Positions 1 to 11,377 are shown, numbered from the stretch's first letter. The stretch: DNA of 64,000 nt from Catonia carolina (GCA_035578175.1 JAQMRL010000008.1:60010541-60074540); one strand, 5' to 3'. The notes: a model not told the origin generated them from the letters alone. Made by a program: numbers and translations.

Positions 1-1195
1 AACTTAAAGGGACCATTTATTACTTGAAGAATACTATTTAGTTGCATTATATAATTTAGAAATTGGATATTACATGTGAATGTTATAAATGAGGAATTTA
101 TATTAAATATACGTAATGTGATAATGTATGAAAGTGTTACAATGTATTGTTGTACTAGGGTGCTACAGCACTTTGGTGAGAAATGCATTAAAGGAACCGT
201 AATTTATCTATTATAATACTGTTTACATAGAATGGGATTTATGTTAGATGCATGGAGTTAAACTTGAATAAGATAATAAGCAGTATGTATAAAGTAGTTT
301 GCGGGTCATTTCCTCGGTTTAATTACACTAAAGAGTGAAAGAGAGAGATAGATAATAATTAAAAGAAGAGGGGGATGCAAGGATACGAGAGAATATATTC
401 TGTGTAACAGAGTTAGAGAAATGATTAGATGAAGAGAGCAGAACAATGTTAGATGTTAAGATCAGGGGGTAGTAAAGCCAAAGGGGGTTTATATTGTTCG
501 TACCTGCAGGGTGCGTGCAACTCATTCAAGAGTCGATAATGACTCTCTGGTCTCTTCTTCTTCACTCTCTCCTCCATTTATTTCATAATATCTCTCTCAG
601 TCTCTTCTCCAAACTAACCCATATTCTATCTCTATTTTTTTTCTCTCTCAATATACTAGTTATATTGGGGAGGTCGTGGGTGGCTCATTAAGCGTTTTCA
701 AATATTAGACACAATATCTACTGAACTGGCGCTAAAACTGAACCAGTTAACTTCCTATAGATAATGTTTCTTTCCACTCCTTTGGAATTCAATTCATATT
801 CATTGACTTATAATATACTGTAAATAAATCTTCTTTGAGATTTTTATTTTTTTTGTATTATTCTTGAATTTTAATACAAAATAAAAGCGGATGGAATTTA
901 TGTCTTTATTATCCTCCCAAGAAATTGATTTTTTAACAACAAAATCATACCAACACAACAAAAACTGATTTAACTTTATATTATTTACAAAACTAAGTAT
1001 GGTTCAATATTACAGAAATTTATCTTGCCAATATAAATAATGAACAGTATAACCTGTGTTTAATAATTAGTAAACATTGTAAAATGAAAAAAAGTAAGCT
1101 AATTTTAATCATGAATGAATGACGCTAAATGAAACTCAACTTCTTTTGGACGTAAAAATACAAAAAGTCTTATTCGGATGAAGGTTTAAGACTGA
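1..1195. other. No gene recognised
   Basis: AT-rich sequence. The only visible structure is a purine-rich block near 335-445 followed by a pyrimidine-rich block near 540-650 (repeated TCTC/TTC runs). Short open frames here have no recognisable motif and sit in these biased tracts. Confidence 0.6.
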
Positions 1196-1497
1196 AACTT
1201 GTTACAGTATTTTCAATTCAGAGCAAAAACAACGCCATGACCAAATGAGAGGAGGATGATGTGTATGACGTGTACATCAGGTGTAGTGTTGTACAGATCC
1301 AGGCTGACCATTTCTGAGAGAGTATGGTTAATTGAAACCCAATCATCAAAGTACACCGCAGTGTCTAGTATTCGAATCCGTATAAAAGTAACTATTTTTA
1401 CTGGATTTGAACCAGGAATTTTGTGTCTTCCAAAATCAGCTGTTAAACAGCTGATTCGCAGCGACGACTGTACCTCTAGATAAACCCGGTGGGTTAT
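1196..1497 (-). mobile_element. SINE-A, tRNA-derived SINE, near full length
   Basis: Read on the minus strand, this starts with a tRNA-like head. An A-box-like stretch lies at 1474-1485 and a B box reading GGTTCAAATCC at 1403-1413. A body follows that recurs in this window at 26044-26182 (plus), 59440-59622 (plus) and 62191-62429 (minus). Shared blocks include a GGTTAATT-type segment before CATACTCTCTCAG and a CATCATCCTCATCTCATTGG-like segment. The head-plus-body order is typical of pol III-driven SINEs mobilised by a LINE. This is the only copy here that keeps the whole head. No clear TSD was found. Confidence 0.75.
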
Positions 1498-2598
1498 AAT
1501 TTGGACTATAACTAGAATAATAAGTGTAATAAAAATTGAAGCAGCAATAAAAGGTTAGTGGAATCTATAGAATTCTGACTGTACAACTGAAATTATTTTC
1601 CAATAGGCCTATAACCCAATAACGAAGTACATTTTACAATACCGTGAAAAAGAAAATCTAAAATATTATAAATGTATTTAAAAGTCATGGTAAGAGCATA
1701 TTGCAGATTTCAATGCATTATGACACTTTTATTTAATTATATTTATATGTATTTTAATTTTAATGTTATTAATTTTTTATTCAGTAGCAAAACCTAATTT
1801 TAATTTGGAGAGCATACAATATTGTATTAGAGGATACTTTGGTCTTTATTGAAAAAGGGGAAGCTATAGTGCGTTGAAAATTGAATTAAAAGGACGTGAA
1901 ATTAAAACAATTTTGACTTATTAGAGAGAACACTTTCCCTTTTTATTTTTAAGTAAAAGCACGTCAGAACTGTTTGAAATATTCAAATTGATAACATTTA
2001 TGGATATTTTAATAAAAACGTGTTTTCTTTTTACTACTTTTAGTCTACTGTTATTATTATTGTTATGAGGAGGAGGTGGAGGTGGAAATCCAATTGTTTC
2101 ATCTGAAAGTGATTAAGAAGTAAAGAAAAGAGAACTGAAAGATGAGTAAAGGGGAAATAATTAATGGTTGATGACAAAGCTACCAGCTTTATTCAAAAGG
2201 AATCAAAATGGAATGCGACGTTCTGATTGATAGCTTCGCACTATCTGCGACATCTGTCTTTCTATCTCACGAATTTCTTAGGTTTACCTTACCAGTATTT
2301 CTTTAAAACATTTTTTCTTCTTTTAAAATTGTATCATCTGCATCGTGTTTCTTCTTAATTACATATATTTGAAATAAATGTAAACTACCAGGGATAAATT
2401 AATGTAGGTATTCTAATAGCAACAATTTAAAGAAAATGATTCCTTTAATGAGTAATCTCTTTTTTATTTTTCTGTTTTAATTCACATATTAAAGAAATTT
2501 AATTGTTTTTTTAAACTGTAAAGAAGACAGTAAAAATACCTTTATGGCAGATGAGACAAAAAAATTTATCGTGGTAAGTTGCTTCTGCATTTCGTATT
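1498..2598. other. No gene recognised
   Basis: AT-rich sequence with no domain-bearing frame and no repeat matched elsewhere in the window. A short GGAGGAGGTGGAGGTGG tract lies near 2069-2085. Confidence 0.6.
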
Positions 2599-2652
2599 AT
2601 TTATTTAAGGTTGCATCGACTACAAGGTCATTAGCGACCACGTTACATATAA
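2599..2652 (-). mobile_element. SINE-B 3' fragment
   Basis: The stretch around GTCATTAGCGACCACGTT matches, in reverse orientation, the 3' end of the SINE-B copies at 34917 and 53034. The tRNA-like head is absent, so this is a short remnant. Confidence 0.5.
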
Positions 2653-4246
2653 AAACATGTAGTAAAAAATTTTCAAAGACAAAAAATTACATAGCAGGCA
2701 CAAACAAACACAATAAGGTCATCAATAATGACAGAATTAAAAATTAGTTAGGTTCAATAAAAATTTAGACAACATAAAAATAAAAAATAGAATGACTCAA
2801 TGAAAAAGAACATATATGATTTTAAAATTATGAATAACTCCGTTAAACTTCTCTTTCACTGACAAATTTGAGAGTAATCTCTGTAAGATATATTATATTT
2901 TACTTTGTTCAGTCGGACTAAATACTTCACCAGAAGTATTTTTATTGTTTTTGGTTTTGTTTACAATGTAGTGATTTAGTATTGTTTACTAGCTATTATT
3001 TGATCGATATTGTTCTCCACAGTGGTTATCTCTATTGCCTTTAATTTTAAGATTTAGGTTATATACTAAGTACTGTAGAATCCTCTTTTAGTCGGTTATT
3101 ACATCATAAGAGTGGCTTGGATAAATGTTTGACAAAGGTAGAGATGAAGCTTTTGTCTCCATTTCAAAATGTAAGTTTCTACCATCTTTGTTCTACTTCC
3201 GCTTTCTTCTGTAACTCTCTTTATCATTCTGTCTTTGTTTCTGCACCCGTCTTTCCTTTCAGGTAAACTACTTGATCATCTTTGTTGCCCAAGGCAAACT
3301 CTTACTTAACCACTTCGACGAACCCTTTCTAAATCTTGTTTAGAGACTTTTAACAGGATCATGTTGCTTGGATGCCGAAAATAATCCTATTTTCGTATAA
3401 CATTGCTAAGTACTAAATATATACAAAATTTTCGACTCTCTCTCATCTTACATAAATCATAATTCTTTCGTTAACTAAAAGTCTCTCCATTTACAAACAT
3501 TAAAAGAATTTTTTTTTTGAATAATGTTTTACATAAATTTTTACATTCCTGTTTATACAATCGCTTCAAAAATTGAAAAATGAAATCTTTATCAGTTTGT
3601 TTAATCGACTTAAAGTTTTTAATAACTCAATAAAAGACTGTAATAATTTTATTAGGTCACTGTAAAATAATTAATCACCGTTTAAACTTTTTATACATTA
3701 ATTGTATTTGTATACTTATTTATAGAAGTTAGCGACTATTAAAAATACAAATAAAATAGTTGGTATTTATCTGTTTCATCTCTAAAAATTATTAAAATGA
3801 CTCTTACGGTGAAGTTGTTGTATTAATGGAACTGTTAAACCGTTCTTAATAGTAATGAATATATTGAACACCACCATTCGAAAGCTTTTACTTATTTGTA
3901 AGTTTTCAATTTCCTGGAAAATTCACTTTAAGACTGAAAATTTATAAAAACACAACTTCCTAGTTTTAAACCATTGAAATCTTCTAAAAACTTTTCATAA
4001 ATACGTAGGCTACACCATTTTCGTGACAAATTGTACAGAAAAAATAGAAAATTTATGTGAGATCAATGTTTCTCAGATTATTAGTAGTGCTAAACGACTT
4101 CATTTTGTCATCTCATAGTTTATCTAGTACCTTACCTTGACGTTTGCTTTGTTCCTGTAGCTGGGACCTCAACAGGCAGTAAGTTTCCTTTGTTTAGAAA
4201 TTCTATAATTTTTAAATATAAATTTTAATTAAGTTGCATGTAAAGA
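2653..4246. other. No gene recognised
   Basis: AT-rich, no recognisable coding domain, RNA gene or repeat shared with the rest of the window. Confidence 0.6.
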
Positions 4247-4395
4247 GAATGAGGGAGGATAGGATACCTAAGCAGACACTGGGCTATAAGCCAGAGGGCA
4301 GGAGAGAACGAGGACGCCCGAGAAAGAGATGAGCAGATTTGAGAGGTTCGGAACAGGCAGAGATGCCTAATCTTTGAAAGGAAGAAGAAGGAGAT
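4247..4395 (+). pseudogene. Non-LTR retrotransposon ORF2 tail, fragment
   Basis: Reading across frames on the plus strand gives a sequence containing RIPKQ, GRRERGRPRKR, ADLRGS and a terminal KEEEE-like stretch. This is the usual C-terminal tail of an insect LINE ORF2 (basic GRPRKRW-type motif before the stop). Stops and frame changes are present. It is only a 5'-truncated remnant, and the clade cannot be fixed from this tail. Confidence 0.55.
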
Positions 4396-4910
4396 TAAGT
4401 TGCTGATCTATAAAGTTACTTTGGAATTCTACCACTATTGATCGGTATTGTCCTTGACACCAAAAATGTAATATTTCACTAGTTTTCTTAATTTCATTCT
4501 CTGGTTGTTAGTGTACAAGTGTAAAAGACGCCATACTATTTTTCAAGGCTGATGAGCTCTGAACGTACGCATTGCCCCCTACCCATTTCATTGCTAGCCA
4601 ATGGACTTGCCAGCAATATTGCTAATACTTGGTCTCGTATCTCTGCTACATATTTTGTCAGCCATTTTTTTGGTCTTTCAATAACAATTGACTTATGAAC
4701 ATACAACTAGCTGATTATATTATAAAGTATTGCATGTTAACGCGCTCTATAATCGATGTGTTCAGTACGAGATACAAGACACGAGTGAACTTGTACGGCT
4801 TTTATACGCATGGGCGCGTAATGTTTGTCAGGCTGAAATATTCGTTCAATCTGACAACGCTGGCAAACGTTTTTATTGGTCTAAAAGCGTGGAACTACAC
4901 AGCTCATCAA
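4396..4910. other. No gene recognised
   Basis: Two overlapping open frames (4695-4916 and 4730-4990) run through a slightly more GC-rich patch around 4735-4900. Neither shows a recognisable motif, and they overlap in different frames, so I do not call a gene. Confidence 0.5.
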
Positions 4911-5172
4911 CCGTAAAAAGTATTATAATCAGAGTTATCTCCACCTTAAGTAATATATTTCATTTTACAGCTGGACCCTGTGATGAATGAAGTGAAGGTG
5001 TCATATGCAGGATGGAAAATATGTGCTTTCAGAAACCTGGTATGCTGATAAATATACTTTTAAACTCAGTTAGGAAGGAAATTGTAAACCACCTTAATTC
5101 TCGTTTTACTTAGTAAAACCTCTAGAGGATAAAACAGCTTTTTGGGTGATTACCAAAACAACAAGAAGTTTT
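4911..5172 (+). mobile_element. SINE-D copy 1, 5'-truncated and diverged
   Basis: Contains the SINE-D landmarks in order: AGAGTTATCTCC, the CCCTGTGATGAATGAAGTGAAGG block, the GATAA/CATACTTT region, CTCGTTTTACTTAGTAAAACC and CCTCTAGAGG. It ends with an ACAACAAG tail. The 5' third of the family consensus is missing. Confidence 0.7.
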
Positions 5173-7102
5173 TAGTGTTGTGTAATTGTAGATAATATAA
5201 GGAAAAGGAAAAACCTTGTGTAGTACGTTTTTATTAAGAACCTTTTATTACCGTCCTTAACTTTTTTTGATTCTAATTTAGAGATCTTTTGAAAATCTAA
5301 CTCTGTAATTTTTTCCTACCAATATTTTATTTAGTGGTAAAACAGTTTCCCTGAATATATATTTCTAATAGGTGAACCTCTGCGGGAAACCCCGCACAAA
5401 AGTGTAAATTTGTTTTTAGAGAATGTCTTCTGCCTCTTGATCTTTCCCTCTAACGGACAACTGTGCATAAATTTCCTGTTCAATGGTAATATCTCTGAAA
5501 AGCGTTGTTAAAACAAAAGCAAAATATAGCAGAACTCACTGTACACTACTCAAAGTAATAACAACCACGTTGGAAAGTTCAAAGCTATGTGTCACTGCAT
5601 TGGTATACTTTAGTTCGTTGAACTTTCCTCTCCATCCTGATAGCTGTGCGAGATGAGGTAGGAATTGATAGAGAAAGAGAGATACATACATGTGTAGGGT
5701 AGTGCTGCATTCGGAACACAGACGCATCGCTTACTGTATTCTCATTCTTATTAACTTTTCACGTATTATTATCTTTATTTTAAACCTCTTATTTTACGGT
5801 CATAAATCAAAATATATTATTTTGGTTAGTTTTCTGCAAATCTACTTTAACAGACGATTTATTTGAGCCCACTTCGGGGAAAATCGGTGGAAGTGGTTAA
5901 AATCGTGTTGAAAAAAACCTGCTCGCTATTAATGTACAGATTTACCGAATAGGTATTTTAATAGATTGAGAAAATTTTGTAGATAAAATTAACATGATAT
6001 CACAGATAAACTGCATAGACAATTTTTGTGGGGTTTTAAAGAAAGGAGAGTTTGGGTGTCAGATAAAAGGGGTTTGGTGTGTGATTTGATTAGCATAGAA
6101 GTGGCGTTTGAGGATACGTTGGTACGTAAAGAGGAAGTGTGTAGTACGTAATAGTAGTAGCAATACCGAGTTGGGTTGTTTGCAGTAGTGTATATATATC
6201 CTACAAAGGATGTTACAATTAGTTGCAGAGAGTGAAATTGTGATGGAGGGATGTACAGGCGGAGAGGATTGAGAGAAGTGTGTGTTAGACCAAGAGAATA
6301 TACAACGGAGAGAGAGAGAGTTTTGGTTGCACTTAGCTGCTCAGAATATCGATTTATTATCTGAATACATCTGTCCTACTCATACTTATATATTCATTTA
6401 TATTTTTATCTCTGTTTCGTGCGTTGACAATCACGTTAAATTAAAAACTTTTGAGTAAACATCAATGGAATGACACATTTACTCACACTGCAATTCTTTA
6501 CGTAATGTTCAATCCATTGGTACACCGTCAACTGAAGGAATTGTAAATTACCGCTCTTCCTGTACGTAATTATACGGCGCTTGCGCGTATTAATAAATAC
6601 ACTATGTTAAACTTATAAAGCAAACGTATTTTATTTTACAAAAAATACTTCCAATTTGCTTACACTCACTCGACCGTTTATTTATTAATCTATCGCACAT
6701 ACTACATGTAACTAAGCATTTATATAGATTCAATCTCCATAAATGTAAATTTAGTAAATATGCAAAGCGTTTAAATGCGCTTCTGCATTTAAATTTCTGT
6801 TCCGCTTTATAATATTTATAATGTTTACAGTGATTCAAGATGTCTGAATCTACTACATTTAAACTCTCCTGTGAATTTAAATTATATATCGTCTTTAAAT
6901 ACGCTCGTAATTTAAAATCATTCATAAATCAACAAACTCTCGTACTTTATTGTTAACCCTCCTTTAACATCTTGTGGTGTTTTTAAATAATTATTTTTCA
7001 TACAAAAATGATTAAATTAGATTAATTTCATGTCTGGAAAATTTTATGATCACATATTTGTCTTGTAGATTTATTTATTTATGTGTTTTGTAGATATATT
7101 TA
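5173..7102. other. No gene recognised; one 107-codon frame
   Basis: Mostly featureless AT-rich DNA. The only long frame is on the minus strand at 6602-6925 (107 codons). It lies in sequence rich in repeated ATTTAAAT-like strings and has no recognisable domain. I treat it as chance or an unrecognised repeat rather than a gene. Confidence 0.5.
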
Positions 7103-7547
7103 CGCCCGTAAAAGGCAGGTGGAGTGTTAAATTAATTGTACTCGATCTGTATGTTTCAGGGCTACAAAAAATAGTTCTGTTTATTTTCACATAGTCAGCC
7201 AATTATATGAGTGAATTATTTAAAAACAGAAGAGGTTGAGGTGTAAAAGACACTAGTCAGAGTTATCTCCTCTGAGAGTAATGAATTTCACTATATAGCC
7301 AAACCCTGTGGTGAATAATAATAATAATAATTATTATTATTATTATTATTATTTATTGATTCCCATGATATTACACAAAAAAAGAAATTACTGCAATACA
7401 AAATTTCTTACAAATGATTGAATGAATGACGTGAAGATATCATTTGTAGGGTGGAGAGTGGTTGCTTTTCGGAGGGCCTGGAATGCTGATAAACATACTC
7501 TTTCAACTCAGTGAGGAAGGCAATTGTAAACCACCTCACTCCTTGTT
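7103..7547 (+). mobile_element. SINE-D copy 2, 5' part, with internal expansion
   Basis: Starts at a GCAGGTGGAGTGTTAAATT-like 5' end and carries the family landmarks as far as the CACCTCACTCCTTG segment. It is then cut by a Helentron-like element. The rest of the same copy resumes at 8531. Inside, at about 7314-7425, the family sequence is interrupted by an (AAT)n/(ATT)n tract and roughly 70 bp of unrelated sequence. Confidence 0.8.
7314..7354. repeat. (AAT)n/(ATT)n palindromic microsatellite
   Basis: A run of AAT units switches directly to ATT units, making a self-complementary tract. It lies inside SINE-D copy 2. Confidence 0.85.
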
Positions 7548-7679
7548 ACTTTTTCTTGCCTATATGAATATATAGGAAGGAAAGTATTGTTTTTATGTCG
7601 ATTTTTCGAAATCGAGTTTTCACCGGATCTATATGTTTTCAGATCCCCTGAACCCTAAAAACCTTTTTTTTATCGATTG

Positions 7680-7722
<43 letters not shown>

Positions 7723-8530
7723 CGTGCGTGCGTACGTGTGTGTGTGTGAACAGAATATCTCAAGAATGGAACATCGTTCGAACTTGAAACTTAAAACTTA
7801 AGTTACATACCACTACCGGACCCGACACGAACATTTTCATCAAAATCGGTCAACCGGAAGTAGTAGTTTATTCGTGCAATTTTTCACTTTTTTGCGATTT
7901 TCTCATAAACTGGTCCTACGATTTTTTTTTAAATCGCCTGGTTTACTCAATTTTTTATTCTCTACAAGATAGGGTAGGCGTCATGTTTGCTGAAATTCTG
8001 GGTGAGCTGTTTTCACGTAAAAACATAGTTTTTTTTAAGATTACGGCTTAAATATGCAATTCAGCGCAAAAAATTATATAATAAAAGTTATAGAGAATTA
8101 AAAATTCTACAACATTTATTCTAAACATTTTTTTGTATAACGCTTAGTTTAGCAGTAATTAGCGATTTTCTGATTTTTTCTCACGAAAACGTGTGAAAAA
8201 ATCGATTTTTTTAAGATTTCGGCCATAGAATGCATTTTCCGACAAAAGTGTATATAATAAATTTCATAGGAAATAAAAAGATCTACAACTTTTATTAAAA
8301 GCATTTTTCACTGCAGAGCCTAGTTTAGCGTGAAAGAGTGATTTTCCGTATTTTTAAGCCAAACTGAGTTCGATTTTCATTTTGCGTCTTTCACTCATGA
8401 TTAAAATAAGGTTATGTTTTTGAGGTTAGTTTTTTGTTTGTTTTTAATGGTTTATTACTAATGTTAGGTTTATTGTTAATTATTTGCACTGGCAAGAGAA
8501 AGTTGTGTGAGTGTTTCACACCAGATTTTT
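7548..8530 (+). mobile_element. Helentron-like non-autonomous element, copy H1
   Basis: About 983 bp. The 5' end is ACTTTTTCTTGCC (7548-7560). Its inverse, GGCAAGAGAAAGT (8491-8503), lies about 20 bases inside the 3' end and is followed by a hairpin (stem 8505-8510 with 8516-8521), then CAGA and a T-run. A GT/GCGT microsatellite sits near the 5' end (7681-7748), and two diverged internal repeats lie at about 8047-8176 and 8226-8352. There is no coding capacity. This layout of asymmetric inverted repeats, 3' hairpin, microsatellite and internal repeats is the architecture described for Helentron-associated non-autonomous elements such as the DINE-1 type. It interrupts SINE-D, and joining the two flanks gives a normal SINE-D sequence with only T residues ambiguous. 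Confidence 0.65.
7681..7748. repeat. GT/GCGT microsatellite in H1
   Basis: Continuous GT dinucleotides with a GCGT variant block. Equivalent tracts occur at the same internal position in H4 (36791-36810) and H5 (39236-39308). Confidence 0.95.
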
Positions 8531-8607
8531 TTTTACTTAGTAAAACCTCTAGAGTTTCAAACCAACCCTTCGGCTGTTGATCTAACATACACAGCAACAA
8601 CCAACAC
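8531..8607 (+). mobile_element. SINE-D copy 2, 3' part
   Basis: Resumes at TTACTTAGTAAAACCTCTAG and continues through the CCCTTCGGCTGTTGATCTAA hairpin region to a CAACAACCAACACA tail. It completes the copy begun at 7103. Confidence 0.8.
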
Positions 8608-9951
8608 AGATATATTTAGCTTTTAATCTGAATGTTCTAGATTCAATTTTCGATTAGGTAACTTACAATTTCATATAGTCCTCAGCTTTATGTACGTAAA
8701 CCGTTAAGATTATTTTACGTACTTATTGTTATTTAGATGTAGAATGTTTTAATGATTTAAACACATTGAAAAATAAGATAATTAACTACCTGACCAAATC
8801 TATAATAATTCATTTACATGTAAACAGCGTGTAACATTTTATGAACTTCAACTTATGAACACATAAAAAATTGACAATCAAAATAAAACAAAAGAAAATC
8901 GGTTTTAAAAATGAAATTTTAATTGAATCTGACTGGTTTTTAAAAAAATGAAATTTAGAATATTTTAGAAATTATTTTATTATTATTATTAAAATATATT
9001 TTATAAAATCTACCTCAGCTGTAAATGAATTAATATTTTGTAGAGTACCGGTTAATGTTCTATAGATATCGTGTCTGCTGTCCGTCGCTCGCGTTAACAA
9101 TATCGTTTAATGTTCCATTCGTATTTAATCTTTTTTCGCTGTAATTTAATTAAATAACGTTCTTTCGCTCAATTTTTGTTTCATAGGTCTATCTGTGACT
9201 TTATACTGCGAATAATGATAAGATATATTTATTTAATACATTTACATAAATCAAACCGCACAAACACAACCTTTTTCTACAAACTGTCCCGGTCATCAGG
9301 ATGCCAAATCAAAAAAAAATGCATTCGCGGATATTAAAATTACTTTTTGTTAGATAATTTTTAAACTTTCGGATAAAATATAAATTTATGTTGTAAATAT
9401 GTCTCTTGAACTTACTTGATGATTTAATTAGATATTTCCTTATTTATTTCTTTATTTTAAAATTTTAATCAATGTTTTTCGTAACTTTTAAACACTCTTT
9501 TGATTCAAGTAAACATGAAAATTTCCATCACTAAATAAAAAGCTGACTTTTAATTATTTTCTCAGATTATAAAATTATTTAATTTAACAATTTAGAAAAA
9601 AGATTTTAATTAGAATTACCCAGTTTAATAATTTACAAAAGGTAAGAATTCACTTATAAATATTTACATAATATTAATAATAGCACTCAGATTTAAAAAA
9701 AGAAATGGTTGTTTAACCTGTATTACGATTATTATCACCTTGTACATTTTTAATGCTACAAGCGCATATCTAAATCATGTCAAGAAAACAACTATATTTC
9801 AATTTTTTTTAAAATATTGGCTTTTGGGCAATTTACCTCTCTTCTTAAATCGAATTAAGGTAAACCTGTATAAATACGAGAGTTATTTTGTCAATCTCCG
9901 ATTTTTTATAAAAATAATACCAATGAAAACTAGTGAGGAATACATTTTGAG
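8608..9951. other. No gene recognised
   Basis: AT-rich sequence without recognisable coding, RNA or repeat features. Confidence 0.6.
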
Positions 9952-10256
9952 TTACATTTTAAGATAATCATCATTTAAATCGAAGCATTTATCATACCGG
10001 TGTACAAGCTCTTCAATACCCTTTAAAACGTTGGCGCCACTGACTTGAAATGGGTCTTCACGGTGTCCTGGAGCTTGTTGTCTGTACAGAAACTCCAAAA
10101 CCGTCGCAAAGTTTCTGTAAATTCAAGCATCAAAATTTTAAAACATTTTCGTTGAGAAAATAGGAGAAAAATTTTGAATAAGTTCTGAATAACATGAAGA
10201 AACATGTGAAAAATAATTTTTATGATGTAGGTAATTACAATCATTAGAATATTCAA
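9952..10256 (-). pseudogene. Tc1/mariner-superfamily transposase C-terminal fragment
   Basis: The minus strand reads DNKLQDTVKTHFKSVAPTF and then, after a one-base frame change, KGIEELVHRYDKCFDLNDDY followed by a stop at 9952-9954. An F/GI-xLVxRYDKC-xxxxGDY ending just before the stop is common at the C terminus of insect mariner-type transposases. The catalytic core is missing and no TIR was found, so this is a decayed tail. The exact family is uncertain. Confidence 0.5.
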
Positions 10257-10425
10257 GAAGAAAATATATAAATGCTTCTTACGAAATTTAATTCGGTCAT
10301 TTAAATTATGAAAATTTTATTACTTACAATTAGAATGTTATTAGTTCCAAATTTTCTCCCGTTATTACATTTTTTCGCCGACTGGGGCTGAAGACACGTG
10401 GTGGAACCTAGCTTGTGAGTTTGGT

Positions 10426-10441
10426 GGCCCTGAAAAGGGCC
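10426..10441 (-). terminator. Histone-mRNA-type 3' stem-loop, copy 1
   Basis: The minus strand reads GGCCCTTTTCAGGGCC, a 6-bp stem with a UUUC loop. This fits the replication-dependent histone mRNA 3' stem-loop consensus, and it is followed by ACCA as in many histone genes. No histone coding sequence precedes it. On the plus strand it would instead be a 6-bp stem with a GAAA loop. Confidence 0.45.
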
Positions 10442-10458
10442 GGTTGTGCTATGTCGTT

Positions 10459-10474
10459 GGCCCTGAAAAGGGCC
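10459..10474 (-). terminator. Histone-mRNA-type 3' stem-loop, copy 2
   Basis: Same 16-base hairpin as at 10426, offset by 33 bases, with similar flanks (an ACAAC-like sequence before and CAAC after on the minus strand). This suggests a local duplication of the stem-loop unit. Confidence 0.45.
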
Positions 10475-10915
10475 GTTGTGCGTGAAAACGGCGAGCCGGC
10501 TTGTTGAAAGCGGAGCCCGAAGAGTGTCGGCTCGGCTATTAGATTCAGGCCTAGCCTTCCCTCAGCGGCAGTTAGGTCCGCACTGCAGCGTGGCACTAGT
10601 GACCCCCACGGCGTTGGCCGATAGCGCGGCCGAGGTGGTTCTCTCCGGGTCGGCGAAAGCTCACCGGTGCGGGAATGTGCTTCCGGCACCGGTAGCGTAT
10701 ACCAGGGATGGTGCGTCTGGTCTCGGCTGGGCTCTTCTGTCTTCTTCTCCGTTTGGGAGTCGGTAGGCGAATGCCACTCGCGGTTCAGTGCGGCTGCTTT
10801 GATACCCCTCCGGCGAGTTCATAGTAGTGAAGGGAGAAACTGCTGGCTACGCTTCCCGCGGCAGGCAGACTCTGGGACCGTCTGCAGGCGCTGATAATGG
10901 TGGGGGGTTTCGGCG

Positions 10916-11377
10916 ATAATTTATTTACTTAGGTATTTATTTATTTAGTTAAATATTTAGGAGACTTCGGAACTAATGGAGTCGAACTTATAAATAGATT
11001 TCTATAATCTTTTCCATTTTTCTTTACAACTGATGTATCAAATGCTCAGTTTGCAGAAAATTCTAAGTAAACAAACAGGAAATGCTAAGCGCGAACCATT
11101 TCAGACCATTCGAATCTAACTTCGATCGTTTTAACCGTAAAACGTAACTTAACACTGTTTGATGAAAACTAAAACACTAAAATTATCAACTTGATTCGGT
11201 GTTGGTGCCTAGCTGTGCAATACAGACGCCAGTCACGCTCCTCTCCTTCTTTTAATCGTACGCTCATAAATGATCTGTTTGTATCAATTTTCTAACTAGA
11301 TAGAAGTTAAATGGAATAGCTAATATTACAAAAATTCATGTAAGGGTATTTAAAAATGATTAATTAATTATTCTGCT
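10916..11377. other. No gene recognised
   Basis: ATTT-rich tract followed by AT-rich sequence. No features recognised. Confidence 0.55.

Larger units (their letters stand above)
10376..10912. other. GC-rich island with two histone-type stem-loops
   Basis: An abrupt ~540-bp GC- and CpG-rich block in otherwise AT-rich DNA. Long frames exist on both strands but none encodes a recognisable protein. The left edge has TCGCCGA and the right edge TCGGCGA, a 7-base inverted pair. On the right it passes into a TTTATTTA-like tract. Two hairpins near the left edge are annotated separately. It could be a retroelement 5' region, a promoter island, or a diverged repeat. I do not recognise it as rDNA or a histone coding region. 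Confidence 0.5.

Noticed and set aside
7548..8530. Classical TIR transposon or MITE for the ~985-bp family
   Set aside because: The inverted repeats are not both terminal. One lies about 20-50 bases inside the 3' end with a hairpin beyond it, and no TSD is seen at the SINE-D empty site.
10408..10766. Overlapping 93- and 96-codon frames on opposite strands
   Set aside because: Both come from the GC-rich island, where stops are rare. Neither shows a domain, and the repeated ALFRA is just the duplicated hairpin.
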